Source: CAYFSS01 sp964345975 (GTDB lineage: Bacteria; Bacillota; Clostridia; Saccharofermentanales; Fastidiosipilaceae). Taken from it: DNA of 51,782 bases. The stretch is taken from positions 1 to 51,782 of the forward strand of contig CAYFSS010000014.1 of assembly GCA_964345975.1 (NCBI GenBank), in the 5' to 3' direction. Both the position numbers and the translations under genes were made by a program. Under the pieces are notes generated by a model. The model did no database searches, was not told the origin of the DNA, and saw nothing but the letters and a program-made list of their open reading frames with translations. Of the stretch, positions 33,991 through 42,009 are shown one piece after another (the first letter of the stretch is position 1; each line of letters opens with the position of its first letter).

Positions 33991-34070
33991 AGAGCCATCA
34001 TCTGCACGTGAAAACAAAGAAAAATGCGTGTAGTGTTGTGCAATTTGCTAAGGAGAAATGGAGTTCGAGA

Positions 34071-35354
34071 ATGAAAACAAAATCTTCGAAAATGCGCTGG
34101 CTGATGTTTGCTCTGGCAATGGTCTTTGTGATCCCGCTGTTAGCCGTCGATGTACGTGCTGAAGAGGATCAAACACTGACCGTATGGTGTTGGGATCCTG
34201 CCTTTAACCTCTACGCAATGGAAGTCGCCGAAGAAATTTACAAACGTGACAATCCAAATTTTAATCTTGAAATCATAGAGACGCCATGGGCTGATGTACA
34301 AACGAACATCAACACTGCAGCAATGTCGATGGAACTTGATAGTCTTCCGGACATTTTCCTCATGCAGGACAATGCTTTTCAGAAGAATATGGCGAACTTC
34401 CCGCAGATTTTCGTAGAACTCACCGATTCAGGTGTGGACTTCTCACAATTCGCTGAAGCGAAGGTCAGTGCTTCCGTCGTCGATGGCAAAAATTATGGTG
34501 TTCCTTTCGATAACGGCACGGTAGTCTTTGCTGTGAGAACCGATTATCTCGAAGAAGCCGGACAAACCATTGAAGATTACACGGACATCACATGGACAGA
34601 GTTCAATGAACTCGGCAAAGTCTTCCTCGAAAAGACGGGACATCCTCTGATCTCCATGACGGCAGAATCTGACCTCATCAACATCATGATGGTTTCGGCC
34701 GGTGCCGGTTTCTTTGATGAGAACGGTGAGCCCTATTTGGTTGAGAATGAAGTTCTCCATGAAGTTCTTACCGTCCACGCCGACATCGTTAAGTCAGGGG
34801 TTCTCCAGATGGTCAATGACTGGGACCAGTATGTTGGAAGCTTCACGTCAGGCAATGTCGGTGGCACGATCAACGGTTGCTGGATCTTAGCGTCCGTTCA
34901 AACGGCTGAAGACCAAGCCGGTAATTGGGCCGTGACGAATATTCCAAGAATCGAAGTCGAAGGTTCATCCAACTATTCCAACAACGGTGGTTCATCTTGG
35001 GCCGTCAGCTCCAACAGCAAGAACCCTGAACTTGCATTTGACTTCTTAGCTAAGACCTTCGGCGGTTCCGTCGAGCTCTATGAAACGATCCTCCCGACCT
35101 CCGGTGCCATGGCAACGTGGCTGCCGATGGCTGATAGCGAAATCTATTCCGAGCCGCAAGACTTCTTTGCCGGACAAGCCATCTATCAGGATCTCACGAA
35201 CTTCGCCGGCGAGGTTCCTCCGGTTCCGATCGGCGTCTATCACTATGAAGCCATCGACTTCATCTCCGGTGCTCTTCAGAACATTCTGAACGGTAGCGAC
35301 ATGGTTACGGAACTTGAATCCGCTGAACAACAGGTCAAGCATTTGATGCAGTAA
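34071..35354 (+). CDS. Extracellular solute-binding protein, family 1 (sugar type)
   Basis: The binding protein of the second importer (427 residues). The start is set at 34071 (MKTKSSKMRW) by GGAG seven bases before; the frame opens further upstream. The signal peptide LMFALAMVFVIPLLAVDVRA has no lipobox Cys, so, like the protein at 13812, it should be cleaved by signal peptidase I and not lipid-linked. The mature part shows TLTVWCWDPAFNLYAMEVAE, LPDIFLMQDN and GKNYGVPFDNGTVVFAVRTD, typical of cluster-B sugar-binding proteins. The ligand is unknown; linked permeases are of the MalF/MalG class. Confidence 0.92.
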   Translation: MKTKSSKMRWLMFALAMVFVIPLLAVDVRAEEDQTLTVWCWDPAFNLYAMEVAEEIYKRDNPNFNLEIIETPWADVQTNINTAAMSMELDSLPDIFLMQDNAFQKNMANFPQIFVELTDSGVDFSQFAEAKVSASVVDGKNYGVPFDNGTVVFAVRTDYLEEAGQTIEDYTDITWTEFNELGKVFLEKTGHPLISMTAESDLINIMMVSAGAGFFDENGEPYLVENEVLHEVLTVHADIVKSGVLQMVNDWDQYVGSFTSGNVGGTINGCWILASVQTAEDQAGNWAVTNIPRIEVEGSSNYSNNGGSSWAVSSNSKNPELAFDFLAKTFGGSVELYETILPTSGAMATWLPMADSEIYSEPQDFFAGQAIYQDLTNFAGEVPPVPIGVYHYEAIDFISGALQNILNGSDMVTELESAEQQVKHLMQ

Positions 35355-35430
35355 GACCTCAGTCAATGGATCATCCCTTGACGAAGGTTCAATCTAAAAG
35401 CCTGATCTCATGACCTAGATCAGCTTGTCA

Positions 35431-35463
35431 ATAGAGGCGAGCGACCCTCGCTTCTATTTGTTT
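35431..35463 (+). terminator. Terminator/attenuator between binding protein and permeases
   Basis: An 11-bp stem ATAGAGGCGAG/CTCGCTTCTAT with a 5-base loop and TTGTTT after it. A smaller hairpin CTGATC...GATCAG (35402-35423) precedes it. Partial readthrough would give more binding protein than permease. Confidence 0.75.
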
Positions 35464-35488
35464 AAAGACAAGTAGAAAGGAATACCTC

Positions 35489-36388
35489 ATGTCCTCGGAC
35501 GTTTCACGGAAACGAGGATTAACGCTCTATCGGAAGCAGAATATAGCCGGTTGGCTTTTCTTACTTCCGGCGACCATCCTCATCTTTGCATTCAGCTTCT
35601 ATCCCATGATCAGAGCCTTCATACGGTCCTTACAAACCGGTGTGGAGCCGAATACTCGTTATGCAGGATTCTACAACTACCAGCACTTGGTGGGTGACCC
35701 GGTATTCCGACAAGCTATGGGAAATACGTTCCTCTACCTCATCGTCCAGGTTCCTATCATGTTAATCTCGGCTCTGGTCTTGGCTTCCATGCTGAATCAA
35801 CGCAATATCAAGGGGAGAGGCTTGTTCCGAACCTCGATTTTCTTGCCCAGTGCTACTGCTTTGGTCTCTTACGCCATCATCTTCCGTTCGATGTTTGCGG
35901 TAGACGGTTTGATCAATCAGTTCTTCCAGCTCATCGGAGTTATGGATAGGGGGGTCAACTGGCTCTCCTCACCAAACCTCGCCAAAGTCGTAATCATCGT
36001 TGCCTTGATTTGGCGCTGGACCGGCTACAACATGATCTTTTATCTGAGCGGTCTCCAATCTTTAGACCCTTCGGTCTACGAAGCGGCGAGGATAGACGGA
36101 GCCAATGCAAGACAACAGTTCTTCTCCATAACGATCCCGCTTCTGAAACCCATTATCTTGCTGACGGCCATCATGTCGACGTCCGGTACGCTCCAGCTCT
36201 TTGATGAATCCGTGAACCTCACAGCTGGCGGCCCCGGCAACCACACCATCACGATGTCGCACTACATCTACAAGATTTCCTTCGAATTCTCACCTAACTT
36301 CGGTTACGCGACTGCGATGTCCTTTGTCATTTTGGTCTTCGTCGCAGTCCTATCGGCGATCCAGATGAAAGTGGGGGACAAGCGATGA
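35489..36388 (+). CDS. ABC sugar permease, MalF/UgpA class
   Basis: The first membrane subunit of the second importer (299 residues, six or so segments, first at NIAGWLFLLPATILIFAFSF). The EAA loop is YEAARIDGANARQQFFSITI followed by PLLKP. An AGAAAGGA site precedes the ATG. Its stop overlaps the next permease start. The combination with the binding protein points to a mono- or disaccharide importer of the CUT1 class; no ATPase gene is near. Confidence 0.93.
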   Translation: MSSDVSRKRGLTLYRKQNIAGWLFLLPATILIFAFSFYPMIRAFIRSLQTGVEPNTRYAGFYNYQHLVGDPVFRQAMGNTFLYLIVQVPIMLISALVLASMLNQRNIKGRGLFRTSIFLPSATALVSYAIIFRSMFAVDGLINQFFQLIGVMDRGVNWLSSPNLAKVVIIVALIWRWTGYNMIFYLSGLQSLDPSVYEAARIDGANARQQFFSITIPLLKPIILLTAIMSTSGTLQLFDESVNLTAGGPGNHTITMSHYIYKISFEFSPNFGYATAMSFVILVFVAVLSAIQMKVGDKR

Positions 36389-37194
36389 AAACGTCAGCTA
36401 CCAGAACGATCCTCTACATCATGCTTTTCATCGTGGCTTTTGTTTCTGTCTTTCCCATAGCGTGGATGGCAGTCTCGGCCACAAACACCAGCAATGAGGT
36501 CCTGAGCGGTAAACTACTCCCGGGAACGAACATTGTGACGAACTACGAGAATCTATTGGCGTCGCAAGACCTCTATAGAGCCTTGTTCAATTCTCTACGA
36601 AACTCCGTCGTTGTAACCTTCAGTGCGCTCTTACTCTGCTCAATGGCAGGCTATGGCTTCGAGATCTATCATGACAAGGCCAAAGATCGCCTCTTTAGCA
36701 TTCTCCTCCTTGCAATGATGATTCCCTTTGCTGCATTGATGATCCCGCTCTTCCAAATCTTTGCCCGTATGAAACTCCTCAACACGACGCTTGCGATTGC
36801 CTTACCAACCATTGCAACGCCGTTCCTCATCATGTTCTTCCGCCAAAGTGCACGCTCCTTCCCGCAAGATCTAATTGAAGCGGCGCGCATCGATGGACTG
36901 GGAGAATTTAGAATTTTCCTGCAAATATTCTTTCCAACCATGAAAGCAACCTATGTTGCAGGGCTCACGGTAACCTTCATGAGTGCTTGGAATAACTACC
37001 TCTGGCCCCGTATCGTCCTCCTCAAGAAAGGGACGCAAACGATGCCGATGTTGGTCTCCAACTTGACCGCCGGGTATGTCACAGACTTCGGTGTTGTCAT
37101 GCTTGGTGTCCTTATTACAACGATTCCGACCGTTGTCATCTTCCTTAGCTTGCAGCGGTATATCACGATGGGTATTGTTGGGGCGGTGAAATAG
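36385..37194 (+). CDS. ABC sugar permease, MalG/AraQ class
   Basis: The partner permease (269 residues). Membrane segments begin with TILYIMLFIVAFVSVFPIAW; the EAA loop reads IEAARIDGLGEFRIFLQIFF. The C-terminus LQRYITMGIVGAVK is typical. It is translationally coupled to the previous gene by ATGA. It closes the importer operon, though the EamA gene follows after only 18 bases and may be co-transcribed. Confidence 0.93.
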   Translation: MKTSATRTILYIMLFIVAFVSVFPIAWMAVSATNTSNEVLSGKLLPGTNIVTNYENLLASQDLYRALFNSLRNSVVVTFSALLLCSMAGYGFEIYHDKAKDRLFSILLLAMMIPFAALMIPLFQIFARMKLLNTTLAIALPTIATPFLIMFFRQSARSFPQDLIEAARIDGLGEFRIFLQIFFPTMKATYVAGLTVTFMSAWNNYLWPRIVLLKKGTQTMPMLVSNLTAGYVTDFGVVMLGVLITTIPTVVIFLSLQRYITMGIVGAVK

Positions 37195-37212
37195 TTTTGG
37201 GAGGACTGTACC

Positions 37213-38148
37213 GTGCGTAACCGTGAATTGAAGGATGATGCTCAAACCATAAGCAAGCAGAAGACCCCTGCTATTATCGCGCTTCTAGCTGCCGCCCTAA
37301 TTTGGGGCATGGGCTTCATTGCAACCAATATCGCTCAAGATGCTCAATACAGTTCTCCTTATATTATGATGACGCGATTTATTATCGCGTCACTTATCTT
37401 TGGCCTCGTTGCCTATAAGAAACTCCAGAGAATACTCCCTTTTGAGCTTAGGGCCGGTATTTTATCGGGGATCTTCCTGTTTCTCGGTTTTGCTTTGCAA
37501 ACCTTTGGTCTTGAAGATACAACCCCTACGAGAAATGCATTCTTCACGGCAACCAGTATCCTCTTTGTTCCCTTCATCAGTTGGCTTGTCTTCCGGCAAC
37601 GACCTCCGCTTCGTATTTTCATTGCAGCGTTCATTTGTTTCCCGGGGGTCTTGGCGCTGTCCCTAGATGGTGAGCTGGCCCTTGTCTTATCGCGTGGTGA
37701 TCTCCTCACGCTTGCCTGTGCCGTAGCCTTCGCGCTCCATACGGTCATCCTCGGCTACTTCGCAGTCTCCATCGATGCTGTTCGCCTCAATTTTCTCCAG
37801 CTCTGTACTGCTGCGGTCCTCTCGATTGCTCTTTATCTCTGGCTAGGAGCCGGTCTTGCGACCGAACCTATGCTGCTCCAACCTGCGTTCCTTGCTGTTT
37901 TATTTTTGGCTGTTTTCAGCACGTGCATCGCTTTCTTCTTACAAACAAAAGCCATGCAGTACGTCTCTCCCGGCACTGCCTCCGTCATCGTGGCAAGCGA
38001 AAGCCTCTTTGCTTCTGTTCTATCGCTCGGGCTTGGTTTCGAGAAATTCACCACGAATCTCTTGATCGGTGGAAGCCTGATCTTTCTGGCCGTGTTGGTC
38101 ACGGAGTGGAATCCCAGGCGGAAGAGGGAAGTGGCTCGTGAAGCGTAA
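37213..38148 (+). CDS. EamA/DMT-family transporter
   Basis: A ten-helix drug/metabolite-type transporter (311 residues) made of two EamA repeats: the first includes IIALLAAALIWGMGFIATNI and the second VAFALHTVILGYFAVSID. GGGAGGA precedes a GTG start. EamA proteins export amino acids, sugars or other small molecules; the substrate cannot be told here. Its closeness to the permease genes suggests co-transcription rather than a shared role. Confidence 0.9.
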   Translation: MRNRELKDDAQTISKQKTPAIIALLAAALIWGMGFIATNIAQDAQYSSPYIMMTRFIIASLIFGLVAYKKLQRILPFELRAGILSGIFLFLGFALQTFGLEDTTPTRNAFFTATSILFVPFISWLVFRQRPPLRIFIAAFICFPGVLALSLDGELALVLSRGDLLTLACAVAFALHTVILGYFAVSIDAVRLNFLQLCTAAVLSIALYLWLGAGLATEPMLLQPAFLAVLFLAVFSTCIAFFLQTKAMQYVSPGTASVIVASESLFASVLSLGLGFEKFTTNLLIGGSLIFLAVLVTEWNPRRKREVAREA

Positions 38149-38221
38149 CGTCAGCCGCTCCTCGTGAGCAATAACTATGGCTCTCGGCACGATATTCGAG
38201 GCCAGCTATCCTGGGCCGTCA

Positions 38222-38628
38222 GACAGCAGCATCGGCAGACGGACGATTAAGCGGCATGTTCATGGCTAATGCGATCAATCCACAAGGGGGCGCCGACAAG
38301 GAAGGTCCAAGTGCCATGCTTAACTCCCTGGCGAAGCTCGACACCTCGATCCATGCGGGGGGGGGTGTCCAGAATATTAAACTAAGCCATGAACTCTTCA
38401 AACAACACCTGCCAGAACTCAGAGCATTGCTGAGAACCTTTTTTGAGCAAGGCGGCCAACAGTATATGCTGACGGTCCTCAATCGGTATGACCTTGAGCA
38501 AGCTTTGGTGGAGCCGGAGAAATACAAGAACCTCTTCGTCCGTGTGGGCGGCTTCTCGGCGCGATTCATCACCTTGGATCGAGACGTCCAACAAGAGATT
38601 CTATCAAGAACACTTTATTATTTGAACA
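38222..38628 (+). pseudogene. C-terminal fragment of a glycyl radical enzyme
   Basis: The frame reads TAASADGRLSG before the first ATG (38256), matching the ASADGRKAG element of pyruvate formate-lyase-like enzymes, then NPQGGADKEGPSAMLNSLAKLD, FEQGGQQYMLTVLNRYDLEQ, PEKYKNLFVRVGGFSARFIT with the radical glycine, and QQEILSRTLY. So it holds only the last 130 or so residues of an enzyme of about 800. An in-frame stop at about 38172 and loss of similarity before 38222 show a missing front part, and there is no ribosome site at the ATG. After SRTLY the frame stays open to 38759 with no family likeness. Nine G in a row occur at 38357-38365. A YfiD-like spare-part role is the alternative. Confidence 0.75.
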
Positions 38629-38747
38629 AATGGTTGACCGGGATCCACATTTTATTAAGGCGTATATTTACTTTTAAGCTGTTGTATTATCAATGTTCAA
38701 GACCTCGGACGAATGTCAGCATAAACTGCTTCAACGTTCGGGATCTT

Positions 38748-38756
38748 TGCTATTCT
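38748..38756 (+). promoter_or_regulatory. Candidate extended -10 promoter for the M42 peptidase
   Basis: TGCTATTCT (extended -10) lies 26 bases before the peptidase start and its AAGGAGG site. No convincing -35. It overlaps the open tail of the glycyl radical fragment, which supports that tail being non-coding. Confidence 0.4.
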
Positions 38757-38782
38757 TAGCGCAGTGAAGGAGGCTATAGCCC

Positions 38783-39829
38783 ATGAAGAAAGATACGATC
38801 CAAAGGATCACCGAATACCTTGAAGAACTCGTCAAAACACCCTCACCCTCCGGTTTTACCCATACCGTTGAAGCTAAGCTGATGGATACGCTCCAAGACT
38901 TAGGTTTTGAGCCTCGACAAGGCACCAAGGGAACCGTTTTCTGCACCCTCAATCCTGAGACGGAAGGCGAGGGCATCATCCTTTCGGCGCACATCGACAC
39001 CCTCGGGTTCATGGTCCGCCAGATCAAGGGTAACGGTCGTCTTCGTGTGACCATGATTGGCGGCTTCCCGTTCCAATATGTCGAGCAGGAGAACGTCACG
39101 ATCCACACGCGAAGCGGCGAAACCTATGAGGGTTGCTTCCGCCTGAATGAACCGGCTGCCCATGGTCGGCGTGATCTTGGCTCAGCGGATAGGAATGATG
39201 AGACGATGGAGATTGTGCTCGATGAGCGTGTCCACAATGCTGAAGAAACGCAAGCTCTCGGCATTCGTTCCGGAGATTTTGTGAGCCTAGATCCACGCTT
39301 TCGTCGGGCAGGGGATGGTTACATCAAGAGCCGTCACTTAGATGACAAGGCCAGTTCAGCGATCCTCTTAGCATTAGCGCAAGCCATTAAGCATGGCGAA
39401 TTCAAGCCCGCTCGTCCTGTGACCATCCTCTTCTCCAATTACGAAGAAGTAGGTCACGGTGCCGCGACAGCTAAGGTTGAAGGCGTCACCGATTTTATAG
39501 CGGTTGATATGGGCGTTGTCGCCGATGACCTCAAGACCAACGAAGAGAAAGTCTCCATCTGCGCAAAGGATTCAACCGGTCCCTATAACTATAACCTCAC
39601 CACAGCCCTGATACATACTGCCGCTGAGCTCGAGCTCGACTATGCCGTTGACATCTACCCGTTCTATGGCTCTGATGCAGCAGCAGCGCTCGCTGCCGGC
39701 AATGATTATCGTCACGCCCTGATCGGCCCGGGGGTCGCAGCTTCCCACGGTTACGAACGCACCCACGAAGAGGGTTTGTGGAACACCTATGCGCTTCTCA
39801 AGGCATACCTTGAGCACAAAAAAGCCTAG
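38783..39829 (+). CDS. M42 family metallopeptidase (glutamyl aminopeptidase-like)
   Basis: A co-catalytic zinc aminopeptidase of the M42 (TET/FrvX) family, 348 residues. Metal and catalytic positions show as SAHIDTLGFM, SRHLDDKASSA (bridging Asp), NYEEVGHGAA (Glu-Glu pair), VDMGVV and, near the end, GPGVAASHGYERTHEEG (last His). These enzymes form large dodecameric cytosolic particles that trim peptides. It has AAGGAGG at the start and is followed 26 bases later by the esterase gene. Confidence 0.92.
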   Translation: MKKDTIQRITEYLEELVKTPSPSGFTHTVEAKLMDTLQDLGFEPRQGTKGTVFCTLNPETEGEGIILSAHIDTLGFMVRQIKGNGRLRVTMIGGFPFQYVEQENVTIHTRSGETYEGCFRLNEPAAHGRRDLGSADRNDETMEIVLDERVHNAEETQALGIRSGDFVSLDPRFRRAGDGYIKSRHLDDKASSAILLALAQAIKHGEFKPARPVTILFSNYEEVGHGAATAKVEGVTDFIAVDMGVVADDLKTNEEKVSICAKDSTGPYNYNLTTALIHTAAELELDYAVDIYPFYGSDAAAALAAGNDYRHALIGPGVAASHGYERTHEEGLWNTYALLKAYLEHKKA

Positions 39830-39855
39830 ACCGCACCTGCTAGAAAGGGAATCTC

Positions 39856-40674
39856 ATGCTCTTACAATTGAACTTAGTCAGTGAACACCTCCGTATTGGC
39901 ACAAATCTCAATATCATCTTGCCGGATCGCCCGGCGAATGCCAAAGCCAAGGACTACTACACTTCCGGTGAGAAATTCAAAGTCCTCTGGCTCCTCCATG
40001 GCTCGTTCGGTGACTATAGCGATTGGCTCAGGAAAACCAATATCGAACTCTATGCCACGCAACGAGGCATTGCCGTTGTCATGTTTAGTGCAATGAACAC
40101 GGAGTATTACAGTTGGCCAAAGTTCAATCTCGGATATGACCCCTATAACTATCTCTTTGAAGAACTGATGCCACTGGTCTATAACTGGTTTCCCATCTCC
40201 TCAGAGCCGAAGGACAATTTTGTCGCCGGGCTCTCGATGGGAGGCTTTGGAGCTACGCTCTACGGGTTCAATCGACCGGAGCTGTTTGGGGGAATTGGAG
40301 CTTTTTCAGGCGTGCCATTTGACGTTGAGGGGAAGCAAGAGGCCATCGCGATGCACGACAGGCTTGTAACACTGGTCGAGGCGCACGGGGGCTACGATGC
40401 TTATATGAAGAGTCCTCTCAATGTTTGGCAGAAGACCAAGGATTATGCCGCCGCTCTCGAGCAAGGCAAAGTCCAACCCCTGAAACTCTACTTCTCCTGC
40501 GGCGACGCTGACAGCCTCATGTATGAACCGTTCTTGGAGTACAAAGACCTCGTCGATGATTTGGGACTTGAAGCTCGATTTGATATAGGGGAAGGTCATG
40601 CTCACACGTGGGAATACTGGGATATATCTGTCCTGGCAGCCCTGGATTACTTCGGTTTGGAGGTGAAGAAATGA
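39856..40674 (+). CDS. Esterase D/tributyrin-esterase-like alpha/beta hydrolase
   Basis: A 272-residue serine hydrolase of the esterase D group. The oxyanion region is LWLLHGSFGDYSDW, the nucleophile elbow is GLSMGGFGA, the acid is probably in CGDADSLMYE and the histidine in GEGHAHTWEYW. No signal peptide, so it is cytosolic. GAAAGGGAATCTC lies before the ATG. Its stop overlaps the start of the rpiB-like gene. Short-chain acyl esters, or acetylated sugars imported by the cell, are likely substrates. Confidence 0.88.
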   Translation: MLLQLNLVSEHLRIGTNLNIILPDRPANAKAKDYYTSGEKFKVLWLLHGSFGDYSDWLRKTNIELYATQRGIAVVMFSAMNTEYYSWPKFNLGYDPYNYLFEELMPLVYNWFPISSEPKDNFVAGLSMGGFGATLYGFNRPELFGGIGAFSGVPFDVEGKQEAIAMHDRLVTLVEAHGGYDAYMKSPLNVWQKTKDYAAALEQGKVQPLKLYFSCGDADSLMYEPFLEYKDLVDDLGLEARFDIGEGHAHTWEYWDISVLAALDYFGLEVKK

Positions 40675-41162
40675 AAATCGTTGTCGCTTCAGATCATACG
40701 GCACTTGAACTTCGCACGGAGATTAAGACGATGTTGACCGAACAAGGTCATGAGGTCGTGGATTTGGGACCTTTCGTGACAGAAAGCACGGATTATCCGC
40801 TCTTTGGCGCAGCGGCAGCTCGCTGTGTCGCCGATAAACAAGCTGATCTTGGCATCATCATCTGTGGCACCGGTCTAGGCATATCTCTGGCGGCCAATAA
40901 GACGCCCGGCATTCGTTGCTGTGTCTGTTCCGAGCCCTATACGGCACGCATGAGCCGTCAGCACAACGATGCCAATATGCTGGCCCTCGGTGCACGGGTT
41001 GTCGGGACTGAACTTGCCAAGGATATCGTGCGGGCTTTTGTGGATCATGAATTTGAAGGAGGTCGTCACGCTAGACGGGTCGATCAGATCATTTCGCTGG
41101 ATCATGATGTGCATGCGCTCGATGCTGAACTGAAGAAAATCATAGAGCAGGCGAATTGCTAG
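40671..41162 (+). CDS. rpiB: RpiB/LacA/LacB family sugar-phosphate isomerase
   Basis: A ribose 5-phosphate isomerase B family enzyme (163 residues). Signatures: KIVVASDHTALELRTEIK at the start, the catalytic Cys in IIICGTGLGISLAANK, and HNDANMLALGARVVG. GGAGGTG at proper spacing before the ATG at 40671, overlapping the esterase stop, overrides the longer open frame from 40608. The family interconverts ribose/ribulose 5-phosphate, or allose or galactose 6-phosphates; the exact sugar is open. Confidence 0.93.
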   Translation: MKIVVASDHTALELRTEIKTMLTEQGHEVVDLGPFVTESTDYPLFGAAAARCVADKQADLGIIICGTGLGISLAANKTPGIRCCVCSEPYTARMSRQHNDANMLALGARVVGTELAKDIVRAFVDHEFEGGRHARRVDQIISLDHDVHALDAELKKIIEQANC

Positions 41163-41305
41163 CATAATATTTACATTCATTAGGATGTGCAGGTGGGCTT
41201 TTGTGTGTGGTTGCACATTGAAAGCCTATCTTCATGTTCATAAGGCTTATTTCATCTTTCGTGTCATCTATAACTTAAGCTAAGCTTCACGGAAGGAGGG
41301 CAAAA

Positions 41306-42009
41306 ATGTCCGAAGTAAAGATTCTTGTGGTCGATGATGACCACGATATCGTTCGAGCGATCCAATTGCACCTGAAAGAGGCCGGCATGGATAGCATAGC
41401 TGCTTATCATGGGGCGGAGGCCTTGCAATACCTTGAGAATGATCCCACGATTGCCCTTGTTCTCTTGGATATCATGATGCCGGAGCTTGATAGCCATAAG
41501 GTCTTACAGAAGATCCGTGAATCCAAGAATCTACCTGTGATCTTCCTCTCGGCGAAAGCTGAGCAATCTGACAAAATCTTTGGATTCTCCCTCGGAGCCG
41601 ATGATTACATCACGAAGCCCTTCTCGCCCCCTGAACTCGTAGCTCGTGTTAAGAGTCATTTGCGACGTTATACACGACTTGGCAGCCGCCCTACGCCCGG
41701 TCTCTTGGTTGTAGGGGGGGCTTGAACTGGATCCCGCAACGCGGCGGTGACCGTCGACGGAGCCGAAGTCCAGCTTACTTCTCTGGAATATCGGATCTTG
41801 CATTTCCTTGTTCGCAATAAGGATCAAGTGTTCAGCTCGCGCGAAATTTACGAGAGTGTTTGGGGGATGAGGGGACCGGCGCTGAGAATACCATTGCGGT
41901 CCATATTTATCATATCCGGGAGAAGATAGAGATCAATCCTCGTGATCCGGATTATTTGAAAGTGGTTTGGGGTCAGGGATATAAGATCTGTTCGGAGGAT
42001 CATAGATGA
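41306..42009 (+). pseudogene. OmpR-family response regulator with several frame slips
   Basis: The receiver domain is intact: ILVVDDDHDI, phosphoacceptor Asp55 in LVLLDIMMPE, and ADDYITKPF, with an AAGGAGGG site before the ATG. After residue 139 the frame is broken. GLELDPAT appears one frame over after a run of seven G at 41714-41720, then TVDGAEVQLTSLEYRILHFL returns to the first frame, then after a GGGGG-containing stretch near 41862-41877 the rest (GAENTIAVHIYHIREKIEI, LKVVWGQGYKI) lies in a third frame, ending at TGA 42007-42009, overlapping the kinase ATG. The total length fits a normal 234-residue regulator. Slips at guanine tracts suggest sequence error or recent decay. Confidence 0.8.

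Noticed and set aside
38629..38759. Genuine C-terminal extension of the glycyl radical fragment
   Set aside because: The tail has no family likeness, is AT-rich, and overlaps the probable promoter of the next gene.
40608..40670. Longer N-terminus for the RpiB-like protein
   Set aside because: The extra residues lie within the esterase gene, while a good ribosome site and ATGA overlap mark 40671.
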